DNA of 64,000 nucleotides from CAVTQZ01 sp963737015 (GTDB lineage: Bacteria; Actinomycetota; Acidimicrobiia; Acidimicrobiales; UBA8190): positions 558,001 to 622,000 of the forward strand of contig CAVTQZ010000001.1 in NCBI GenBank assembly GCA_963737015.1. The letters run 5' to 3'. The translations under genes were made by a program, and so were the position numbers. The notes under the pieces are model-generated. The model worked only from the letters and a program-made list of their open reading frames with translations, was not told the origin of the DNA and did no database searches. Below, in pieces: positions 10,492 to 19,155 of the stretch (the first letter of the stretch is position 1; every line of letters starts with the position of its first letter).

Positions 10492-10841
10492 GCGAGGACG
10501 AGGTCGATTTCGACGAGCCGATGCCCGGCAACGAGGCATCAATCGGAAACGAAGTGCAGGGTAACGAGCTCGATGACATGGCGGGAAACCGAATCGAGGG
10601 CGGTACCGCGATGGGAGTGCTCGACTACATCACACGCTCCATCGCGACAGAGCCCGACTCGGTCGTTATCGAGTCCGACGATTACGGGCGCAGCCTCAGG
10701 TTCCGCATCCACGTGGCTCCCGGCGACATGGGCAGGATGATCGGCCGCAGGGGTCGCGTGGCCCAGGCCATACGCACTGTCGTGCGCGTGGCCGGTTCGC
10801 GCGACGGCGTGGAGACGAACGTCGACTTCGTAGACGACTAG
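10488..10841 (+). CDS. khpA: KH-domain RNA-binding protein KhpA
   Basis: 117 residues from the ATGA-coupled start. The C-terminal about 75 residues are a single KH domain with the G-R-R-G loop (I-G-R-R-G-R), the form called KhpA/YlqC that pairs with KhpB/Jag in other bacteria. The first 40 residues are an acidic Asn/Glu/Met-rich extension not seen in the usual 75-80 residue protein; an alternative start at ATG 10612 (M-G-V-L-D-Y) would give the standard length. Position between rpsP and rimM is conserved. Confidence 0.88.
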   Translation: MSEDEVDFDEPMPGNEASIGNEVQGNELDDMAGNRIEGGTAMGVLDYITRSIATEPDSVVIESDDYGRSLRFRIHVAPGDMGRMIGRRGRVAQAIRTVVRVAGSRDGVETNVDFVDD

Positions 10842-10864
10842 AGATCGCTGGCGGTCGTCCGGCG

Positions 10865-11317
10865 TTGCTGGAAGTCGGCCGAATCGTGAGGCCGCACGGG
10901 CTCGCGGGTGAGGTCGTCGTGGAGCTCGTGACGAACCGCACCGAGCGCGTGGCACCCGGATCGGCCCTTCGAGCGCACGGACGCCTGTTGGAGATCGAAA
11001 GCTCGAGGCCCTTTCACGACAGGTGGCTCGTGTTCTTTCGCGGCGTCGGCTCCCGGGAGGAGGCGGAGTTGCTTCGCGACGCCCCCTTGTCGGCTCCGGC
11101 TCTCGAGGACCCGGAGGCGTTCTGGGTTCACGAGCTCATCGGGTCGGAGGTGCGAGATGCGGCCGGCCACGCGCTCGGGACCGTGAAGGCGGTGCTGGCC
11201 AATCCCGCCAGCGATCTGCTCGAGCTCGATGGCGGAGGGCTCGTTCCGGTTCGATTCGTTACCCGACGGGAGCCCGGGCAGGTGGTCGTGGACCTGCCCT
11301 CCGGTCTCCTCGACTGA
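10865..11317 (+). CDS. rimM: Ribosome maturation factor RimM
   Basis: 150 residues. RimM binds S19 and helps assemble the 30S head. N-terminal G-R-I-V-R-P-H-G-L-A-G-E-V-V-V and the PRC-barrel segment W-V-H-E-L-I-G-S-E-V are characteristic. Start is TTG 10865. Slightly shorter than the usual 165-175 residues. It precedes trmD as in most bacteria. Confidence 0.92.
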   Translation: MLEVGRIVRPHGLAGEVVVELVTNRTERVAPGSALRAHGRLLEIESSRPFHDRWLVFFRGVGSREEAELLRDAPLSAPALEDPEAFWVHELIGSEVRDAAGHALGTVKAVLANPASDLLELDGGGLVPVRFVTRREPGQVVVDLPSGLLD

Positions 11318-11355
11318 CGGCCGAACTGCAGACCGACGACCACGCCGTGCGACCC

Positions 11356-12253
11356 ATGCGGATCTTCGTATTCACTCTGTTCCCGGATCTCCTCGAGCAC
11401 TACTTCTCGGTTTCGCTCCTCGGACAGCGCCCGGGCCGGGGAGCTGCTCGAGATAAAGGTCTTCGACCTGCGTTCGGAGGCCCAGGATCCGAGGCGGTCG
11501 GTCGACGACACCCCGTTCGGGGGCGGCCCTGGGATGGTGCTGGCCCCGGAGCCGGTCTTCGGCGCGGTCGAGGCGGTCGACCCTCCCCGGCCGTTGTTTC
11601 TCCTCGGCCCGGGCGGAAGGCGTTTCGACCAGCAGTTGGCCGTCGAACTGGCAGCCTTGCGCACGTCGGAGTCGACGGGGTTCTCGCTCCTTTGCGGGAG
11701 ATACGAGGGAGTCGACCAACGGGTGGCCGACCACCTCGTCGACGGCGAGATCTCGATAGGTGACTACGTGCTCGCGGGCGGGGAGTCGGCTGCGTGCGTC
11801 GTCGTGGAGGCGGTCGCCCGGCTCGTACCCGGGGTGATGGGAAACGAGGCCTCGGGGTACGACGAGAGCTTCACGTCCGGTGTCCTCGAGTACCCGCAGT
11901 ACACGAGGCCCGCAGACTTCAGGGGCTGGGAGGTCCCCGAGATCCTGCGCAGCGGCGATCACGGCCGCATCGCGCGGTGGCGGAGGGCCATGGCGCTCAG
12001 GAGGACTCTGCATCGCCGTCCCGACCTGATCGAGCGGCGAGGGGGCCTCACCGACGAGGAGCAGCGCCTCCTGGACGAAATTCTGAGCGGCTATCCTGGC
12101 AGGCCCCGGCGAGTGCTCGGCCTACCCGGCCCTGGACGCCCGAAGCCACGGCCCCCTTGCGGTGAGAGCGATAAGGACGCGCGCTATGAACCCGACCGAC
12201 ATCGTCGACAGTCAGAGTCTGCGAGAGGACGTCCCCGACTTCGCACCCGGTGA
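11356..12253 (+). CDS. trmD: tRNA (guanine37-N1)-methyltransferase TrmD (one apparent frameshift)
   Basis: SPOUT methyltransferase for m1G37 in tRNA. It starts M-R-I-F-V-F-T-L-F-P. The frame breaks near 11430: removing one C from CCC 11430-11432 joins S-V-S-L-L-G-Q-R to R-A-G-E-L-L-E-I-K-V and then the conserved D-D-T-P-F-G-G-G-P-G-M-V. Later landmarks include L-C-G-R-Y-E-G-V-D-Q-R, S-I-G-D-Y-V-L-A-G-G-E and the H-R-R-P-D-L end. The frame runs 68 bases into rplS, unusually far, so the true stop could be earlier if a second base error exists. Confidence 0.85.
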
Positions 12254-12539
12254 CACCCTGAAGGTGCACGTCAGGGTGGTCGAAGGAAACCGGCAGCGTG
12301 ACCAGGTATTTCAGGGGGCGGTTATCAGGCGGCAGGGAACGGGCGCCCGGGAGACCTTCACCGTCAGGAAGGTCAGCTTCGGTGTGGGCGTGGAGCGGAC
12401 GTTCCCGGTCCACTCCCCGGTCCTCTCGAAGATCGAGGTCGTGACCCGGGGAGACGTTCGTCGCGCGAAGCTCTACTACTTACGTGGCCGAACAGGGAAG
12501 GCCGCCAAGATCAAGGAGAAGCGAGCCGCCCGTCCTTGA
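12186..12539 (+). CDS. rplS: 50S ribosomal protein L19
   Basis: 117 residues. M-N-P-T-D-I-V-D start, F-A-P-G-D-T-L-K-V-H-V, V-F-Q-G-A-V-I-R-R-Q-G and the C-terminal R-R-A-K-L-Y-Y-L-R identify L19. ATG 12186 is preceded by AAGGA. It follows trmD as usual. The lepB and rnhB genes that often sit between rplS and DUF2469 are absent here. Confidence 0.95.
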   Translation: MNPTDIVDSQSLREDVPDFAPGDTLKVHVRVVEGNRQRDQVFQGAVIRRQGTGARETFTVRKVSFGVGVERTFPVHSPVLSKIEVVTRGDVRRAKLYYLRGRTGKAAKIKEKRAARP

Positions 12540-12560
12540 CTGCGGTTGGAGGGCAGGCCG

Positions 12561-12863
12561 ATGAGTGAAGAGGACCTCGAACGGTACGAGGCCGAGATCG
12601 AGCTTGCTCTCGTGCAGGAGTACCGGACCGTGCTCCCGCTCTTCCGGTACGTGGTGGAGACCGACCGGCGCTTCTATCTGACCAACGAGGTGAAGGTAAG
12701 CCTCCGCGACAAGGCGACGCCCACATGCATCGAGCTCGAGCTCAACGACGCGTGGGTGTGGGACATGTACCGACCCGCTCGGTTCGTCCCGAACGTCCAC
12801 GTTCTCACTTTTCGCGACGTGAACATCGAGAGGCTGCCCGAGCGCGACGCCACGATGCCCTGA
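12561..12863 (+). CDS. DUF2469 family protein
   Basis: 100-residue acidic protein with the near-invariant actinobacterial DUF2469 sequence: M-S-E-E-D-L-E-R-Y-E-A-E, E-Y-R-T-V-L-P-L-F-R-Y-V-V-E-T-D-R-R-F-Y-L and D-V-W-D-M-Y-R-P-like segment W-V-W-D-M-Y-R-P. Function unknown. It is regularly found between the rplS/rnhB region and yraN, as here. ATG 12561. Confidence 0.9.
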   Translation: MSEEDLERYEAEIELALVQEYRTVLPLFRYVVETDRRFYLTNEVKVSLRDKATPTCIELELNDAWVWDMYRPARFVPNVHVLTFRDVNIERLPERDATMP

Positions 12864-12899
12864 GAGGTCGAGGCGCCCCCGACCGCGCCGGAGATCGGC

Positions 12900-13289
12900 G
12901 TGGCATCTGACGGCCGCGGGAGTCTCGGAGTTCGCGGCGAGCGGGCGGTCGCGCGGTGGTACGAAAGTCACGGGTATGTGCCTCTCTCCTTCAACTGGCG
13001 GTGCCGCCTGGGCGAGATCGACCTCGTCGTGGAGGACCGGCGCGCGGACATCGTCGTCTTCTGTGAGGTGAAGACGCGCAGCTCCTTTGCATTCGGGACA
13101 CCGTTCGAAGCCGTGAACCCGACGAAACAACGCCGGATCAGGCGACTCGCCGCCACATGGCTGGCAGAGCAGCGCCGGGTGACCCCCGCCCGTTGGCGCA
13201 GGGGCAGGGAGCTGCGTTTCGACGTGGCGGCGGTGACCAGGGCCCGAGACGGCGGACTCGAGGTGGAGGTGCTCGAAGGCGCTTTCTAG
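12900..13289 (+). CDS. UPF0102/YraN family endonuclease-like protein
   Basis: 129 residues, GTG 12900 start. It has the G-E-R-A-V-A-R-W-Y-E-S-H-G-Y start and the restriction-endonuclease-like core: G-E-I-D-L-V-V and C-E-V-K-T-R-S, i.e. the D...E-V-K catalytic pattern of YraN/UPF0102. The family's cellular role is unclear; it is related to Holliday-junction resolvase folds. Last gene of the ribosomal/SRP run. Confidence 0.9.
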   Translation: MASDGRGSLGVRGERAVARWYESHGYVPLSFNWRCRLGEIDLVVEDRRADIVVFCEVKTRSSFAFGTPFEAVNPTKQRRIRRLAATWLAEQRRVTPARWRRGRELRFDVAAVTRARDGGLEVEVLEGAF

Positions 13290-13364
13290 CGCGCGGCGGG
13301 CTCCCCACCGCCTCGAGCGGCCCGGAGTTTTCCGTCCGATACCGAGGCCCGTATCGTGTCGGCG

Positions 13365-14153
13365 ATGAGCACCGAGACCATCCTGGTAAAGCGCGAAGAG
13401 GGAATCGTCAACATCACCCTCAACCGTCCCGAACGCAAGAACGCCGCCAACGGACTCATGTGGAGGGAGCTCCACGAAGTGTTCCTCGAGACGGCCACAT
13501 CGGTCGACGACCGCGTCCTCGTGCTGACCGGCGCAGGCGACGCGTTCTGCTCCGGAGCCGACATCACCGATCCCGGCGGCGTGAGCGGCAACCCCTCGGA
13601 TCCCCACCTCGTGCGCATGCGCTTCTTCGGGCGGACGATGCTCGCACTCCACGAGCTGCCCAAGCCCACGATCGCAAAGGTGAGAGGCGTGGCCGCCGGG
13701 GCCGGGATGAGCATGGCTCTCGGGTGTGACCTCGTCGTCGCCTCCGACAACGCGAGGTTCTCCGAGATCTTCGCCCGACGGGGCCTTTCGGTGGACGGCG
13801 GATCTTCGTGGCTCCTGCCGCGCATGATCGGATTGCACAGGGCGAAGGAGATCGCTTACTTCGCGGAGATCCTCTCGGCCGAAGAAGCCGCCTCTTTCGG
13901 CATCGTCAACCGAGTCGTGGCTGATTCCGAGCTCGACGAGTTCGTCGACGGCTGGGCGAGACGGCTCGCGCAGGGCCCCCCGCTGGCGCTCTCCATGACC
14001 AAGAAGCTCCTGAACGACGGCCTGAACACCACCATGGCCGAGGCTCTCGAGAACGAGGCGATGGCTCAGACGGTGAACTTCTTCAGCGAGGACACAGCAG
14101 AGGCGATCCGGGCCTTCGTCGAGAAACGTGACCCGAGCTTCAGGGGCCGCTGA
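13365..14153 (+). CDS. Enoyl-CoA hydratase/isomerase family protein
   Basis: 262 residues, crotonase fold. Conserved segments: N-R-P-E-R-K-N-A, the oxyanion-hole loop G-D-A-F-C-S-G-A-D and A-A-G-A-G-M-S-M-A-L-G-C-D-L. Likely role is hydration of enoyl-CoA in fatty-acid or related acyl-CoA degradation; the exact substrate cannot be read from the sequence. ATG 13365 chosen over an in-frame GTG at 13356. Convergent with the amidase gene. Confidence 0.88.
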   Translation: MSTETILVKREEGIVNITLNRPERKNAANGLMWRELHEVFLETATSVDDRVLVLTGAGDAFCSGADITDPGGVSGNPSDPHLVRMRFFGRTMLALHELPKPTIAKVRGVAAGAGMSMALGCDLVVASDNARFSEIFARRGLSVDGGSSWLLPRMIGLHRAKEIAYFAEILSAEEAASFGIVNRVVADSELDEFVDGWARRLAQGPPLALSMTKKLLNDGLNTTMAEALENEAMAQTVNFFSEDTAEAIRAFVEKRDPSFRGR

Positions 14154-14184
14154 GCTTACGCTTAACCCCTTCGCCAACCTTCGC

Positions 14185-15306
14185 TCAGGACGAGCCTAGA
14201 GCGTCCTCGACCACGAGCCCGGCTGCGAGGAGACGATTCTCGCAGTGGGCGGGCCCGACGAGTTGGAGACTCGCCGGGAGGCCTCCAGGGGTGGGGAGCG
14301 GCTGGGACAGGGCTGGTACGCCCGCGAGATTGACGGGCAAGGTGCAGCGTGCCATCAGGAGGTTCTCTCCTTCGGAGACGAGCGGCGGGAAGATAGTAAG
14401 AGTCGGAGTGACGAGCAGGTCGAATTCCTCGAAGAGCTCAGCGAGCCGCTCGGCCCATTTGGCGCTCGCCTCGTGCGCGGAACCCACCGTGTCCGCGTCG
14501 GTGTCGCGCCCCATCTGAAGCCTCTCGAGCACGTCCCGGCCGATCTTGTCGGGGAAGCGTTCGACGTAGGTGTGGTCGTTGGTCCAGGCCTCGGCGACGA
14601 GCAACAGGCCGCACGCCACCGTTGCCTCGTCCCACTCGGGAAGGTCGATCTCCACGACGTCCCACCCGGTCGCCGCAAGTGCCGCACCGATCGCGCCGTC
14701 TATCAAGGGTTCGCATTCGACTCGGAGCCGCGCAACGCGCCCCGGCGTATCCGGGGAGACTTCGAAACCCGGTTCCAGCAGTTGCATCCCTGTGACGAGT
14801 CCGGCGACGTCGCGGGCCATCGGACCGACCGTGTCGAAGCTCGGAGCGAGCGGCCATACGCCTTCGAGGGATATACGCCCCCAGGTGGTCTTGAGTCCTG
14901 CCGTTCCGCAACATGCCGAGGGGATCCGAACCGAACCGCCCGTGTCCGAGCCGTAGGCCACGTCCGCTTCGCCTGTCGCGACCGCAACGGCCGAGCCGCT
15001 CGAGGAGCCGCCCGGCACCCGTGTCGGATCGAGTGGGTTGCGCGGTGTGCCGTACCACGGGTTGATCCCCGTTACGCCGAGCGCCAACTCGTGAAGGTTC
15101 GTGCGTCCCACGATCCTCGCGCCGGCCCCCCTCGCTCCCGCGAGGCACGAAGCATCCTTTTCCGCAGGCTGTGCGAGCTCGGCGACGGCGAGGCAGCCGG
15201 CTGTGGTCGGGAACCCTTCCATGTCTATGAGGTCCTTCACGGCCAGACGGACACCGTCTGTCCCGTCTGCCTCGTCCGCGTCGATGCGGCAGGTGAAGGT
15301 GCTCAC
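14185..15306 (-). CDS. Amidase signature family protein
   Basis: 373 residues. The Ser-cisSer-Lys triad motifs are present: lysine in R-L-A-V-K-D-L-I-D, G-G-S-S-S-G-S-A, and D-T-G-G-S-V-R-I-P-S. It hydrolyses an amide bond; family members include GatA-like, acetamidase and other amidases. Short for a GatA (about 480 residues) and with no GatB/GatC neighbours, so a catabolic amidase is more likely. The substrate is not identifiable. Confidence 0.88.
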   Translation of the reverse strand: MSTFTCRIDADEADGTDGVRLAVKDLIDMEGFPTTAGCLAVAELAQPAEKDASCLAGARGAGARIVGRTNLHELALGVTGINPWYGTPRNPLDPTRVPGGSSSGSAVAVATGEADVAYGSDTGGSVRIPSACCGTAGLKTTWGRISLEGVWPLAPSFDTVGPMARDVAGLVTGMQLLEPGFEVSPDTPGRVARLRVECEPLIDGAIGAALAATGWDVVEIDLPEWDEATVACGLLLVAEAWTNDHTYVERFPDKIGRDVLERLQMGRDTDADTVGSAHEASAKWAERLAELFEEFDLLVTPTLTIFPPLVSEGENLLMARCTLPVNLAGVPALSQPLPTPGGLPASLQLVGPAHCENRLLAAGLVVEDALGSS

Positions 15307-15424
15307 GAACCGAGACGATAGGCGACCCTTTCTCCGGCTGTACGACCGGGTCCATCGAAGCTCCTTACCGACAGCGCGAACAGGTCCTAGTTTCCGTTGC
15401 CGAGTTGGTGCAGGATTTTGAGCC

Positions 15425-16979
15425 GTGAGGGCAAGGGGGAGGGCTCTGCGGATCGCAGCCTGCGCGTTCGCGTTCGCCGCCGCCCTCGCGTGGGTCTCGT
15501 TCCAGCCGTCGAAGACGCGTGCCGCGGCAGACCCGGACTGTTCAGGTTCGGTCGAGACCTACCACAGCAACTGGCCTCCGGTCGCGCTCGTCCCGTCGAC
15601 GAGCGGCGGCTGTCCGGGTTACTGGACCGTGTCCTCGGACGGCGGCATCTTCACCTTTGGAGGCGCGTCCTTCTACGGGTCCACGGGTGCGCTCAAGCTG
15701 AACAAGCCGATCGTCGCGATGGCGCCCACACCCGACGATGGCGGCTACTGGCTCGTTGCGTCGGACGGCGGCGTCTTCACCTTCGGCGACGCCACCTTCT
15801 TCGGATCCACGGGTGCGATGTCTCTCAACAAGCCGATCGTGGGAATGGCCTCCACTCCCGACGGCCGCGGCTACTGGCTCGTAGCGTCGGACGGCGGCAT
15901 CTTCACCTTCGGCGACGCCACCTTCTTCGGATCCACGGGTGCGATGTCTCTCAACAAGCCGATCGTGGGAATGGCTTCCACTCCCGACGGCGGCGGCTAC
16001 TGGCTCGTCGCATCAGACGGGGGCATCTTCACCTTCGGCGACGCCACCTTCTTCGGATCCACGGGAGCGACGAGGCTGAACAAGCCGATCGTCGCGATGG
16101 CGCCGGATCGGGCGACGGGTGGTTACTGGCTCGTCGCGTCCGACGGCGGCGTGTTCAGTTTCGATGCCCCGTTCTTGGGGTCGATGGGCGGCGTCACGCT
16201 CCACCGTCCGGTGATCGCCGCAGCCGATGTCGACAGCGGGGGTTACGACATGCTGGGCGCCGACGGGGGAGTCTTCACCTTCGGCGACGCGCCCTACCTC
16301 GGCACGGCACCGGGGCCACCGCTCGCCGGCACAGTGATCGCCCTGGATCCCGGTCACGACGGAGGCAACGCATCTGCGCCGGGCGCCATAGGCCGCCCGA
16401 TATGGAACGGGCGGACATCGGAGGCTTGCGACACCGTCGGTTCCCAGACCCCGAGCGGGTACTCGGAACACGAGTTCAATTGGCACGTGGCGCAGTACCT
16501 CGCAGCCGATCTCGAGGCAGAGGGAGCGGATGTGGTCCTCACGCGTCAGAGCGACGACGGGGTGGGACCTTGTGTGGATCAGCGCGCCGCCATTGCAAAC
16601 GACGCAGACGCCGACGCGGCCGTATCCATACATGGCGACGGAGGGCCTCCTTCCGGACGGGGCTTCACCGTTCTCGAACCCGTAGCAGACGGGGTCAACA
16701 ACGCCATCGTGGGACCGTCCGAGAGCTTGGCTGCGTCCATGAGGGACGCCTTCGCCCGCATGACGGGCGAGCCGGTGAGCGACTACTACGGGACCGACGG
16801 GATAGAGCCTCGCGGCGACCTCGGAGGGCTCAATCTCTCCACGGTCCCCAAGGTCCTGATCGAATGCGCCAACATGCAGAACGCGAACAGACGCGTCCTT
16901 GCTGGTACAGCCTTCCTGGCAACAGCAGGCCGCAGCTGCGATCGCTCAGGGACTGTCAGACTTCGTCGCCACGAGTTAG
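15425..16979 (+). CDS. Secreted N-acetylmuramoyl-L-alanine amidase with six-repeat domain (one apparent frameshift)
   Basis: Signal peptide (residues 1-34), then six 42-residue G-Y-W-x-V repeats, then an Amidase_3 catalytic domain with A-L-D-P-G-H-D-G (zinc His), E-H-E-F-N (zinc Glu region), V-S-I-H-G-D-G (zinc His) and V-L-I-E-C-A-N-M (catalytic Glu). It should cleave peptidoglycan stem peptides outside the cell. An extra base (A 16889) breaks the frame; without it the protein ends N-D-A-S-L-L-V-Q-P-S-W then A-A-A-A-I-A-Q-G-L-S-D-F and stops at TAG 16977-16979, a typical Amidase_3 C-terminus. Start is GTG 15425. Confidence 0.87.
15617..16330 (+). repeat. Six tandem 42-residue (126-bp) repeats inside the secreted amidase gene
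   Basis: Units begin at 15617, 15743, 15869, 15995, 16121 and 16241. Each reads G-Y-W-L-V-A-S-D-G-G-I-F-T-F-G-D-A, then F-F-G-S-T-G and N-K-P-I-V. Units 2 to 4 are nearly identical in DNA as well; the last two are divergent and unit 5 is two residues short. The same repeat recurs in the element-borne gene at 22.5-24.3 kb. Six regular units suggest a closed beta-propeller or a solenoid; that fold is inference. Confidence 0.85.
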
Positions 16980-17012
16980 CCACGCATCAGGATTTCAATT
17001 ACCGTCACCGCG

Positions 17013-18386
17013 GTGTTCGAAGCCGGTGACGCTGGCCTGATGACGCTCGGCGAGCTCCGCAGCCAGATTCAGGCGGGCCGAGTCGACACGGTGGTGCTCG
17101 CCGTAGCGGACATGCAGGGTCGTCTTCAAGGAAAGCGCTTCCACGCGTCGTACTTCCTCGAAGAGGTTGTGCCGAACTCGGCGGAGGCCTGCACGTACAT
17201 CTTCGCCGTCGATGTCGACATGCGAACCGTCGACGGGTACGAGATGTCTTCCTGGGACCTCGGCTACGGCGACTTCGTCATGCAACCGGACTTCGAGACC
17301 CTGCGCCGGCTGCCTTGGCATCCCGGCACCGTGTTGTGCATCGCGGACGCCTGCTGGGAGGACGGATCTGCTGTTACCGCCTCTCCCCGTGCCGTCCTCA
17401 GGGGCCAGATCGAGCGTCTCGCCGACCACGGCTGGAGGGCGATGGTCGGTACCGAGCTCGAGTTCGTCGTGTTCCAGGACACCTATGAAGAGGCGTGGCG
17501 CAAGAAGTACAGGGACCTTGTTCCGGCCAACTTGTACAACGTCGACTACTCGCTGCTCGGGACCGCGCGAATCGAACCATTGCTCCGGCGTATCCGCAAC
17601 GACATGGCCGGTGCGGGTCTCGTTCCCGAATCGGCCAAAGGCGAGTGCAACCTCGGTCAACACGAGATCGGTTTCCGGTACGGCGAAGCGCTCGACACTG
17701 CAGACCGCCATGTCGTCTACAAGACGGGCTCCAAGGAGATCGCGGCCCAGGAGGGCATGAGTATCACGTTCATGGCGAAGCTCGACACGCGTGAGGGAAG
17801 CTCCTGCCATATCCATCTCTCACTGCTGGACCTCGACGACGAGGCCGTGTTCGACCGTGGCGGCGAGGCTCCCATGTCCAAGACTTTCGAGCACTTCCTC
17901 GCCGGTCTGATCGCGTCCGCCCGCGAGCTGACCCTGATGTTCGCTCCGAACGTCAACAGCTACAAACGGTTCGCCGCAGGAAGTTTCGCACCTACAGCGC
18001 TTCTTTGGGGTTTCGACAACAGGACCTGCGCATTTCGAGTGATCGGCCGTGGGAAATCGCTCCGGGTGGAGAACAGGGTCCCCGGCGCAGATGTGAACCC
18101 TTATCTGGCGATCGCCGCCATGATCGCCGCCGGTTTGCACGGAATAGAACACGAGCTTCCCCTCGAGCCTCCGTATCAGGCAAACGCGTACGACGCGAAG
18201 CGTCCACAACGAATCCCCGGAACTCTCGCAGAGGCAATGGAGCTTTTCGAGAAGAGCTCCATTGCAGTTCATGCCTTCGGAGAGGAAGTGGTGAAGCACT
18301 ACACGAACATGGCCCGTGTTGAGCTCGAAGCTTTCGACGCGGCCGTCACCGACTGGGAGCTCATGCGTGGTTTCGAAAGGCTATGA
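17013..18386 (+). CDS. Glutamine synthetase-like gamma-glutamyl ligase (GlnA/PuuA type)
   Basis: 457 residues. It has the GS fold motifs: G-T-E-L-E-F-V-V-F (metal site), K-G-E-C-N-L-G-Q-H-E-I (ATP/metal), S-S-C-H-I-H-L-S, N-S-Y-K-R-F, and R-V-I-G-R with N-R-V-P-G-A-D-V-N-P-Y. The S-S-C-H-I-H and catalytic pattern match the amine-type ligases (PuuA, GlnA3/4) rather than ammonia-assimilating GlnA. Neighbouring SDR and class I glutaminase-like hydrolase genes support a gamma-glutamylated amine pathway. GTG 17013 start; ATG 17040 is possible. Confidence 0.87.
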   Translation: MFEAGDAGLMTLGELRSQIQAGRVDTVVLAVADMQGRLQGKRFHASYFLEEVVPNSAEACTYIFAVDVDMRTVDGYEMSSWDLGYGDFVMQPDFETLRRLPWHPGTVLCIADACWEDGSAVTASPRAVLRGQIERLADHGWRAMVGTELEFVVFQDTYEEAWRKKYRDLVPANLYNVDYSLLGTARIEPLLRRIRNDMAGAGLVPESAKGECNLGQHEIGFRYGEALDTADRHVVYKTGSKEIAAQEGMSITFMAKLDTREGSSCHIHLSLLDLDDEAVFDRGGEAPMSKTFEHFLAGLIASARELTLMFAPNVNSYKRFAAGSFAPTALLWGFDNRTCAFRVIGRGKSLRVENRVPGADVNPYLAIAAMIAAGLHGIEHELPLEPPYQANAYDAKRPQRIPGTLAEAMELFEKSSIAVHAFGEEVVKHYTNMARVELEAFDAAVTDWELMRGFERL

Positions 18387-18387
18387 G

Positions 18388-19155
18388 GTGACCCGCAGGC
18401 TGAAGGACAAGGTCGCCGTCGTAACCGGTGGTGCAGGTGGGATCGGCTCGGCGAGCGCCAGACGGTTCGCGTCCGAAGGCGCGAACGTCCTGATCGCCGA
18501 CCTGGTCGAGAAGGAAGGTAAGAGTGTGGCCGAAGAGGTCGGCGGGATCTTCTTTCAGGTCGACGTCACACGCCCTGATTCGGTGCGCGCCATGTACGAA
18601 ACCGCTGCGGAGGAATTCGGCGGGATAGACGTCTGTCTCAACAACGCCGGTATCTCACCACCCGAGGACGACTCGATACTCACGACGGACCTCGATGCCT
18701 GGCGCCGGGTTCAAGACGTGAACCTCACGAGCATCTACCTTTGCTGCAAGTACGGGATCCCGCACCTACTCGAACGAGGTGGCGGATCTGTGATCAACAC
18801 GGCCTCGTTCGTGGCTCTCATGGGCTCGGCGACCTCACAGATCTCCTATACGGCCTCGAAGGGCGGCGTCGTCGCCCTCTCACGTGAGCTCGGCATCGAG
18901 TTCGCGCGCCAAGGCGTGCGGGTGAACGCGTTGTGCCCGGGCCCGGTCGACACACCATTGCTCCGCGATCTGTTCGCCAAGGACCCCGAACGCGCCGCCC
19001 GGCGCCTGGTCCATGTCCCGATGGGGCGCTTCGCGGAGGCCGATGAGATTGCAGCGGCAGCGGCCTTTCTCGCATCTGATGACTCCTCTTATGTGACAGC
19101 CACCGCGTTCGTGGTGGACGGAGGTATCTCCTCCGCGTACACGACACCGCTTTGA
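18388..19155 (+). CDS. SDR family NAD(P)-dependent oxidoreductase
   Basis: 255 residues, classical short-chain dehydrogenase: T-G-G-A-G-G-I-G (cofactor), N-N-A-G (about residue 85), the S...Y-x-x-x-K set (I-S-Y-T-A-S-K-G) and C-P-G-P-V-D-T-P. GTG 18388 starts one base after the GS-like stop, so the genes are coupled. In this neighbourhood it probably oxidises an alcohol or aldehyde intermediate between the ligase and the hydrolase; the substrate is not known. Confidence 0.87.
   Translation: MTRRLKDKVAVVTGGAGGIGSASARRFASEGANVLIADLVEKEGKSVAEEVGGIFFQVDVTRPDSVRAMYETAAEEFGGIDVCLNNAGISPPEDDSILTTDLDAWRRVQDVNLTSIYLCCKYGIPHLLERGGGSVINTASFVALMGSATSQISYTASKGGVVALSRELGIEFARQGVRVNALCPGPVDTPLLRDLFAKDPERAARRLVHVPMGRFAEADEIAAAAAFLASDDSSYVTATAFVVDGGISSAYTTPL

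Noticed and set aside
12480..14177. Long minus-strand frame of 565 codons
   Set aside because: It is antisense to rplS, DUF2469, yraN and the enoyl-CoA hydratase gene and is explained by high-GC codon structure.
15397..17040. Alternative 547-codon plus-strand frame over the secreted amidase
   Set aside because: Arg/His-rich shadow frame; the real frame has the signal peptide, repeats and Amidase_3 motifs.
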